NCBI GenBank assembly: GCA_011799875.1
Contig: CM022303.1
Location: 550,639,368 to 550,703,367 of the forward strand
From: Thinopyrum elongatum
Lineage: Eukaryota > Streptophyta > Magnoliopsida > Poales > Poaceae
Length of the DNA: 64,000 nt
Direction: 5' to 3'
A model generated the notes under the pieces. The model ran no database searches. It was not told the origin of the DNA and was given only the letters and a program-made list of their open reading frames with translations. The translations under genes were made by a program, and so were the position numbers. Below are positions 56,549-64,000 of this stretch, piece by piece. Each line of letters begins with the position of its first letter. Position 1 is the stretch's first letter.

Positions 56549-59092
56549 TTACGATGAACTCTTTATCACCTCCATAATCGAGAAATATTTCCTTAGTCCT
56601 CTTAGGTAACTAAGGATAATTTTGACCGTTGTCCAGTGATCTACTCCTGGATCACTATTGTACCCCCTTGCCAAACTCATGGCAAGGTACACAATAGGTC
56701 TGGTACACAGCATGGCATACTTTATAGAACCTATGGCTGAGGCATAGGGAATGAATTTCATTCTCTCTCTATCTTTTGCCGTGGTCGGGCTTTGAGTCTT
56801 ACTCAACTTCACACCTTGCAGCACAGGCAAGAACCCTTTCTTTGACTGATCTATTTTGAACTTCTTCAAAATTTTGCCAAGGTATGTACTTTGTGAAAGT
56901 CCTATTAAGCGTCTCGATCTATCCCTATAGATCTTGATGCCCAATATGTAAGTACCTTCACCGAGGTCTTTCATTGAAAAATTCTTATTCAAGTATCCTT
57001 TTATGCTATCCAGAAATTCTATATCATTTCCAATCAACAATATGTCATCCACATATAATATCAGAAATGCTACAGAGCTCCCACTCACTTTCTTGTAAAT
57101 ACAGGCTTCATCGTAAGTCTGTATAAAACCATAAGCTTTGATCACCTCATCAAAGCGTATATTCCAACTCCGAGATACTTGCACCAGTCCATAGATGGAT
57201 CGCTGGAGCTTGCACACTTTGTCAGCACTTTTAGGATCGACAAAACCTTCTGGTTGCATCATATACAACTCTTCTTTAAGAAATCCATTAAGGAATGCAG
57301 TTTTGACGTCAATTTGCCAGATTTCATAATCATAAAATGCGGCAATTGCTAACATGATTCGGACAGACTTAAGCATCGCTACGGGTGAGAAAGTCTCATC
57401 GTTGTCTACCCCTTGAACTTGTCGAAAACCTTTTGCGACAAGTCGAGCTTTGTAGACAGTAACATTTCCATCAGCGTCAGTCTTCTTCTTGAAGATCCAT
57501 TTATTCTCAATGGCTTGCCGATCATCGGGCAAATCCACCAAAGTCCATACTTTGTTCTCATACGTGGATCCTATCTCAGATTTCATGGCCTCAAGCCATT
57601 TATCGGAATCTGGGCTCATCATAGCTTCTTCATAATTCGTAGGTTCGCCATGGTCTAATAACATAACTTCCAGGACAGGATTACTGTACCACTCTGGTGC
57701 AGATTGTGCTCTGGTCGACCTACGAGGTTCAGTAGTAACTTGATCTGAAGTTTCATGATCATTATCATTTGCTTCCTCTCTAGTTGGTGTAGGCATCACG
57801 GGAACGGTTTTCTGTGATGTGCTACTTTCCAATTTGAGAAAAGGTACAATTACCTCATCAAGTTCTACTTTCCTCCCACTCACTTCTTTTGAGAGAAACT
57901 CCTTCTCTAGAAAGGACCCATTCTTTGCAACAAAGATCTTGCCTTCGGATATGTGGTAGAAGGTGTACCCAATAGTTTCCTTAGGGTATCCTATGAAGAC
58001 GCACTTCTCCGATTTGGGTTCGAGCTTATCAGGCATAAGCCTTTTGACATAAGTGTCGCATCCCCAAACTTTAAGAAACGACAGCTTAGGTTTCTTGCCA
58101 AACCATAGTTCATACGGTGTTGTCTCAACGGATTTAGATGGTGCCCTATTTAACGTGAATGCGGTTCTCTCTAATGCATAACCCCAAAACGATAGTGGTA
58201 AATCGGTAAGAGACATCATAGAATGCACCATATCTAATAAAGTACGGTTACGACGTTCGGACACACCATTACGCTGTGGTGTTCCAGGTGGCGTGAGTTG
58301 TGAAACAATTCCACATTGTTTTAAATGAAGGCCAAACTCGTAACTCAAATATTCACCTCCATGATCAGATCGTAGAAACTTTATTTTCTTGTTACGATGA
58401 TTCTCTACTTCACTCTGAAATTCTTTGAACTTTTCAAATGTTTCAGATTTGTGTTTCATTAAGTAGACATACCCATATCTACTCAAATCATCTGTAAAGG
58501 TTAGAAAATAACGATACCCGCCGCGTACTTCAACACTCATTGGACCGCACACATCGGTATGTATTATTTCCAATAAGTCATTAGCTCGCTCCATTGTTCC
58601 GGAGAACGGAGTTTTAGTCATCTTGCCCATGAGGCATGGTTCGCAAGTATCAAATGATTCATAATCAAGTGACTCCAAAAGTCCATCTGCATGGAGTTTC
58701 TTCATGCGCTTTACACCAATATGACCTAAACGGCAGTGCCACAAGTATGTTGCACTATCATTATCAACTTTGCATCTTTTGGCATCAATATTATGAATAT
58801 GTGTATCACTACGATCGAGATTCAACAACAATAGACCATTTATCAAGGGTGCATAACGATAAAAGTTATTACTCATATAAATAGAACAACCATTATTCTC
58901 TGATTTAAATGAATAACTGTCTCGCAATAAACAAGATCCAGATATAATGTTCATGCTCAACACTGGCACCAAATAACAATTATTGAGGTCTAAAACTAAT
59001 CCCGAAGGTAGATGTAGAGGTAGCATGCCGACGGCGATCACATCGACCTTGGAACCATTCCCGACGCGCATCGTCACCTCGTCCTTAGACAA
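56549..59092 (-). pseudogene. pol: Copia pol (integrase-RT), long ORF of 847 residues with damaged ends
   Basis: The ORF holds the C-terminal part of protease, the pre-integrase zinc region (H119, H124, C150, C153), the integrase D-D-E residues (D180 in HTDVCGP, D243 in LRSDHGG, E279 in NGVSERRNRT) and reverse transcriptase with ILYVDDILLIG (D682/D683). It is uninterrupted over these domains. It fails at both ends. A TAG at 59114-59116 cuts it from the protease active site (DTGS near 59145). Near 56580 a one-base change shifts the frame at the start of RNase H, which is largely deleted before 56400. The product could not complete replication. The rest is close to consensus, which suggests a fairly recent copy. 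Confidence 0.92.
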
Positions 59093-59116
59093 TCTTCGTT
59101 TATTCCGCAGCTCCTA

Positions 59117-59970
59117 TTTCGAGTTACAAATATGAGCAACCGAGCCAGTATCAAATACCCAGGCGCTACTACGAGCATTAGTAAGGTAAACATCATTAAC
59201 ATGTATATCAAATATACCTTTGTTCACTTTGCCATCCTTCTTATCCGCCAAGTATTTGGGGCAGTTCCGCTTCCAATGACCATTCCCTTTGCAGTTGAAT
59301 CACTCAGTTTTAGGCTTGGGTCCAGCTTTGGGCTTCTTCCCGGGAGTGGCAACGTGATGCTCCTTCTTGATTTCTACCTCCGCGGCCTTAAGCATTGCGA
59401 AGAGCTTAGGAATCGCTTTATTCATCCCTTGCATATTATAGTTCATCACGAAGCCTTTGTAGCTTGGTGGCAGTGATTGAAGAACTCTGTCAATAACACT
59501 ATCAACTGGAAGATCAACTCCCAGCTGAGTCAAGTGGTTATGATACCCAGACATTTTGAGTATGTGTTCACTGACAGAACTGTTCTCCTCCATCTTGCAG
59601 CTATAGAACTTGTTGGAGACTTCATATATCTCAACCCGGGCATTTGCTTGAAATATTAACTTCAACTCTTGGAACATCTCATATGCTCCATGACGTTCAA
59701 ACGTCTTTGAAGTCACGGTTCTAAGCCGTAAAGCATGGCACACTAAACTATTGAGTAGCCATCAGACTGCGTTTGCCAGGCGTTCACAACGTCTAGATTA
59801 GCGGGAGCGGGCTTGTCACCTAGCGGTGCATCAAGGGCATAATTTTTCTGTGCAGCAATGAGGATAATCCTCAAGTTACGGACCCAGTCCGTGTAGTTGC
59901 TACCATCATCTTTCAACATAGCTTTCTCGAGGAACGCATTAAAATTCAGGGGAACGGTAGCACGGGCCAT
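59117..59970 (-). pseudogene. gag: Copia gag and protease start, frame-damaged
   Basis: The ATG at 59970 opens MARATVPLNFNAFLEKAM, the usual start of this family's gag. The frame runs to a stop near 59743 and then shifts near 59710 into the frame with ERHGAYEMFQELKLIFQ and LPPSYKGFVMNYNMQGMNK. The zinc knuckle (FNCKGNGHWKRNCPKYL) has lost its first cysteine to a TGA stop at 59300-59302. Protease DTGS follows at about 59145. At least three lesions are present, so it is non-functional. Confidence 0.88.
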
Positions 59971-60030
59971 TGATCTACCACATAGATATGCAAAACTATT
60001 AAGACTAAGTTCATGATAAATTAAGTTCAA

Positions 60031-61135
60031 TTAATCAAATTACTAATGAACTCCCACTTAAATAAACATCCCTCAAGTTATCTAAGTGATACATGATCCA
60101 AATCAACTAACCCATGTCCGATTATCACGTGAGATGGGGTAGTCATCAATGGTGAACATCTCTATGTTGATCATATCTACTATATGACTCATGTTCGACC
60201 TTTCGGTCTCTAGTGTTTCGAGACCATGTCTGTACATGCTAGGCTCATCAAGTTTAACCCAAGTATTCTGCATGTGCAAAACTGTCTTACACCCGTTGTA
60301 TGTGAACGTAGAGTCTATCACACCCAATCATCACGAGGTGCTTCGAAACGCTGAACTTTGGCAACGGTGCATACTCGGGGAGAACACTTTTATCTTGAAA
60401 TTTAGTGAAGGGATCATCTTATAATGTTACCGCCGTTCTAAGCAAAATAAGATGCATAAAGGATAAACATCACATGCAATCAAAATATGACACATGATAT
60501 GGCCATCATCATCTTGTGCTTTTGGTCTCCATCTCCGAAGCATCGTCATGATCTCCATCGTCACCGGCTCAACACCTTGATCTCCATCGTTGCGTCGGGG
60601 TCATCTCGCCAACTATTGCTAATGCATAGCGATGAAGTAAAGCAATTACATGTCGCTTGCATTTCATACAATAATTAAGAGACAACCCTAAGGCTCCTGC
60701 CGGTTGTCGATATTACAAAACATGATCATCTCATACAACAACGTATATCACATCACGTCTTGACCATATCATATCACAACATGCCCTACAAAAACAAGTT
60801 AGACGTCCTCTACTTTATTGTTGCAAGTTTTACGTGGCTGCTACGGGCTTCTAGCAAGAACCGTTCTTAACTACGCAAAAACCACAACAGTGATTTATCA
60901 AGTTTGCTGTTTTAACCTTCTTCAAGGACCGGCTGTAGTCAAATTCGATTCAACTAAAGTAGGAGAAACAGACACCCGCCAGCCACCTTTATGCAAAACA
61001 AGTTGCATGTTAGTTGGTGGAACCGGTCTCATGTGCGTGGACATGTAAGGTTGGTCCGGGTCGCTTCATCCCACAATACCGCCGAATCAAAATAAGACAT
61101 TGGTGATAAGCAGTATGACTATCACCGCCCACAAC
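60031..61135 (-). other. Untranslated leader of the Angela-type element
   Basis: No ORF is supported. Sequence such as AAAACAAGTTAGACGTCCTC and GACACCCGCCAGCCACCT is familiar from the long leader of Angela/WIS elements. It runs to the CACTA insertion at 61136. Confidence 0.65.
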
Positions 61136-61496
61136 CACTACAAAAAAAGACACATTCGTGACATTTTGGCCCGAACGATTTTTTTTTCTATCATGCTTAT
61201 GGCACTTCTATGACGATAATTGTGACAAAACCCGGTATCATCATAGATGTGATGGGCTCCTACTTCTATGACAAAAAATCATGACAGAAAGTGGGCTTTT
61301 TGTCCTGGGCGGGCCGGAGACGCACCTGCATGACATTTCTTGGGCCGTCCATAACGGAAAAAATCATGGTAGAAGCGAGGGCGAGGAAAATTTCGGGGAG
61401 TTCCCGGTTACGGTGGGTGGTCGGGGCCGAGCGATGCACGGAGGTTTGCGTGTTTCTCTCGTATACGTACGCGCGTGTGTGCGAGGTGTTGGGCTC

Positions 61497-61645
61497 TAAC
61501 TGAACCCGAGCGAGGCGTTCCCTTACTGAACCCGAGCGATTGCACTAGCTACGTTACTGAACCCGAGCGATCGATACCTTGGCTGTTAACTGAACCCGAG
61601 CGATTCCTTCGCTACTGCTGCTAACTGAACCCGAGCGATCGATCG
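61497..61645. repeat. ACTGAACCCGAGCGA repeats
   Basis: Five to six copies of CTGAACCCGAGCGA occur at intervals of about 25-35 bp, with GATCGATCGATCGAT runs between. They are probably subterminal transposase-binding repeats of the CACTA element. Confidence 0.85.
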
Positions 61646-61689
61646 ATCGATTGCTGTTGCTGCTGCTTACTGAAGCCGATCGAACCTGC

Positions 61690-62335
61690 TGCCTCTTGAT
61701 GAACAGTGAATGTGGGGGTTCGTTGAACGATCGAGACGTACGTGGTTGGGGTTGGATGAACAGTTCCTGGTGGGGGTTGGATGAACAGGACCCACGTGGT
61801 AGTAGGCCGTTATCGCTGGATGAACAGGACCCCCGAGAGGAGGCCACCACAGCCGAGCTGGTTGGGGGTGGATGAACAGGACCCCGTGGAGGGCTGGTTG
61901 AACAGTAGCCGGTGGAGGTCTGGATGAACAGTAGCCCGTGGATGAACAGTAGCTGGTGGAGGCAGGAGGAAGACATGGTGGATGAACAGGCAGGTGGAGG
62001 CTGAAGGAAGTCGACGGTGGATGAACAGTAGCCCGTGGAGTCCCGTTTTGCGGTACGCCACACCCCTCGCGATGAACAGGACCCCCTTTTCGACCGTAGC
62101 GCTCCAACACAAGTCCGTTTTCTCCGTTTTGTGGTACGCCAGACCCCTCCCGATGAACAGGATCCCGTTTCGACCGTAGCCTGTCGAATAGAAGGCCGTT
62201 TCCTCCGTACTGTGGTACGCCAGACCCCGTTTCGGCTGTTCCGTCCAAGTCGGTTGGCTCCTGATGAACACGATGCATTCTGTTGGCTCCCGATGAACAC
62301 GACGCATTCCGTTGCCTCCCGATGAACACGACGCA
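61690..62335. repeat. GGATGAACAG subterminal repeats
   Basis: More than fifteen GATGAACAG or GATGAACACGACGC motifs occur. On the minus strand they read as CTGTTCATC, giving artefactual open frames with CSS-repeats (61554-62600). Those frames are not genes. Confidence 0.85.
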
Positions 62336-62703
62336 GTTTCTCTGTTCCGACCCAGCCGGTTGGCTTCCGAGGAATAGGATGCCGTTGCTGTCGTCCGTTG
62401 CATCTCCTTGTACACGAGCCCTGGCCATACGTATGCGCGAGTAGGCGTTCGAGACCCCGCCCGTATGTACGTACGTGGCCGTATTTTTTGGCATCTGGCT
62501 GTACGTATGTGTACACGGTTTTGACTGGACTGCCTGAACTGCTATGTCGGGGGGCTCTACTACTACACGGGCCGCTACTTGCTCGGCTACGGTTCATCAT
62601 TGCAGAGAGACCGATCGACCAGTATGTACGTACACGTTCGTGACCAGACAGACAACCCTACGTACGGTTCGACCGGGTGGGTCCCAGCTGTCAGGGAGGA
62701 TAT

Positions 62704-64000
62704 GGAGGCACTTCCTTGCATGCGAAGATATAGTTGGTGGGTCCCCGCTGTCAGGCGGGAAATATTTTTTTCACAAAATATAGAGGCCCTTCCGGTAGGT
62801 CCCCGCTGTCAAGTGGAGGAATCATTATTTTGCGCGTAATAAGGAGGCACTTCTTTGCTGCAGCCGTGGACCCAGCTGTCAGCCTTTCCACGTACAGTCC
62901 TCTTCCGATGTAAGTCGTTACTTGACCACGTTGACCATGCCGCGGCGAGAGCACCAAGGCGGTGGACGACAGCGAGGCCTAGGAAGGGAATGACCCGGAG
63001 CCGGGGAAGACTCGGCAGTTGTTTCCCACGTGGAGGGGAGTACGAGGGTTTACTGGTTCGGCTGCAGTGTTAGGCTGCCGTTGCCGGAGAATAACAGGAG
63101 GTCTGGGTGAGTACAGGGATGGCCAGGCCAGTGATGGGAGTAGGGTGGGGCGGTGAGGACTACGCGGCAGCACAGCCGGCCACAGGAGGCAGGAGCAGGC
63201 GGCACGGCCGACGCTGGTTTGGGCGGCTGGAGCAAGAAGACGAGAGGTTGAAGAAGCACGACGGCCGTTGGATGGACATCGTACGGTCACTACAGCTAGA
63301 ATCGTTTATATTGACTAAGTTGACAAAGCCCTCCATCCGTGTCAACTTAGTAGGCCCACAAGTCAGCCTCTAATTATGGTGGGTCCTAGCTAGTAGGGGG
63401 AGTATTCATTGTTTTTGTGCGTAATAAGGAGGCACTTCCTTTGCATGCGAAGATATAGCTGGTGGGTCCGAGCTGTCAGCGGGAGGAACGTTTTTTTCGC
63501 GAAATGCAGAGGCCCTTCCGGTGGGTCCCCGCTGTCAGGTGGAGGAATCAATATATTTAGCATAATAAGGAGGCACTTCCTTGCGTGCGGTCGTGGACCC
63601 AGCTGTCAGCCTCTCCACGTACAGTCCTCTTCTGATGGATGTCGTTCGTTGACCACGTTGACCACGCCGCGCCGAGAGCACCAGGGCGGTGGACGATGGC
63701 GAGGCCTAGGAAGGGAATGACACAAAGCCAGGGAAGACTCAGCAGTTGTTTCCCACGTGGAGGGGAGTAGGATTGTTTACTGGTTCGGTTGCTGTCGCCG
63801 GAGAATAACAACAGGTGTGGGTGAGTAGAGGGATGGCCAGACCAGCGATGAGAGTAGGGTGGGGCGGTTAGGCCTGCGCGGCAGCACAACCGGCCACGGG
63901 AGCAGGCAGTCCCACCTGCGCTGGTTTGAGCGGTTGGAGCAGGAAGAGCAGAGATTGAAGAAGCACGACGGCCGTTGGATGGACATCTAACAGTCACTGC
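62704..64000 (+). repeat. 724-bp tandem duplication in the CACTA element
   Basis: GGAGGCACTTCCTTGCATGC starts at 62704 and GGAGGCACTTCCTTTGCATGC at 63428. The blocks then run in parallel, including CCACGTTGACCA, GACTCGGCAGTTGTTTCCCA and the end GAAGAAGCACGACGGCCGTT. The second copy is cut by the window end. Both carry a smaller internal repeat of the GGAGGCACTT start. Confidence 0.9.

Larger units (their letters stand above)
54416..61135 (-). mobile_element. Angela/WIS/BARE-type copia element, minus strand, itself interrupted
   Basis: 3' LTR 56193-54416 (1,778 bp), purine tract just above it, pol ORF (59092-56549), gag (59970-59117) and a long untranslated leader (60030-61135). The leader is cut at 61136 by a CACTA element, so the 5' LTR is outside the window. 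Flanking ACACC (54411-54415) is the likely 5-bp target duplication, but its partner is not in the window. Confidence 0.9.
61136..64000 (+). mobile_element. CACTA (En/Spm-like) transposon, 5' end, continues past the window
   Basis: It begins CACTACAAAAAAAGACACATT. The three bases before it (AAC, 61133-61135) are the expected target duplication. Inside are short subterminal motif arrays (ACTGAACCCGAGCGA, then GGATGAACAGNNCCC) and a 724-bp tandem duplication. No transposase is seen within the window. It interrupts the leader of the Angela-type element, so it is the youngest insertion here. Confidence 0.85.

Noticed and set aside
61554..62600. 348- and 275-codon open frames on the minus strand with CSS-rich repeats
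   Set aside because: They arise from the GATGAACAG subterminal repeats of the CACTA element and show no protein-like composition.

Overview
The window reads as nuclear DNA of a Triticeae grass (wheat, Aegilops or a close relative). This rests on a copia LTR opening with the TGTTGGAAATATGCCCTAGAG-type start of the BARE-1/WIS/Angela family, CACTA termini (CACTACAAAAAAA), CTCCCTCC Stowaway MITEs, and a Tat-lineage gypsy element, packed together at the density typical of these large genomes. All calls come from reading the sequence; no database search was run.

Layout. 1-2862 is the 3' end of an LTR-type repeat. 3000-20621 is a nest: an old minus-strand Tat-type gypsy copy (3000-6058 continuing at 19401-20621) is split by a younger complete copy of a related element (6059-19395) with 596-bp LTRs and a GGGAG target duplication. 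20622-26729 is a decayed CACTA transposon with exon remnants, minisatellites, a nested MITE and GGCC-rich subterminal repeats. 26730-28572 holds gypsy-type LTR fragments. 29070-35175 holds a duplicated 430-bp block on either side of a degenerate minus-strand copia element. 35176-40300 is AT-rich unique or low-copy DNA with a Stowaway MITE.

Genes. Two intact single-exon genes sit in the low-copy island, both on the minus strand: a berberine-bridge-enzyme-like FAD oxidase (40554-42125) and a plant U-box/ARM E3 ubiquitin ligase (50571-51794). Between them lies a broken gene of an uncharacterised grass family (43667-45442) and several AT-rich or hairpin-forming repeats. From 53061 to the end the window is again repeats: a plus-strand Angela-type LTR is cut by a minus-strand Angela-type element (54416-61135), which is itself cut by another CACTA element (61136 to beyond the window).

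The most interesting structure is a six-exon gene on the antisense strand of the younger gypsy element (18258-14373). It has its own TATA box and consensus GT-AG introns whose phases all agree (2,850 nt, exactly 950 codons), but it is interrupted by two TGA codons. Also notable are an in-frame TAG between protease and reverse transcriptase at the same position in both gypsy copies, a precise MITE insertion readable by comparing the two 430-bp blocks, and an imperfect 3-kb palindrome made of two Angela LTRs.
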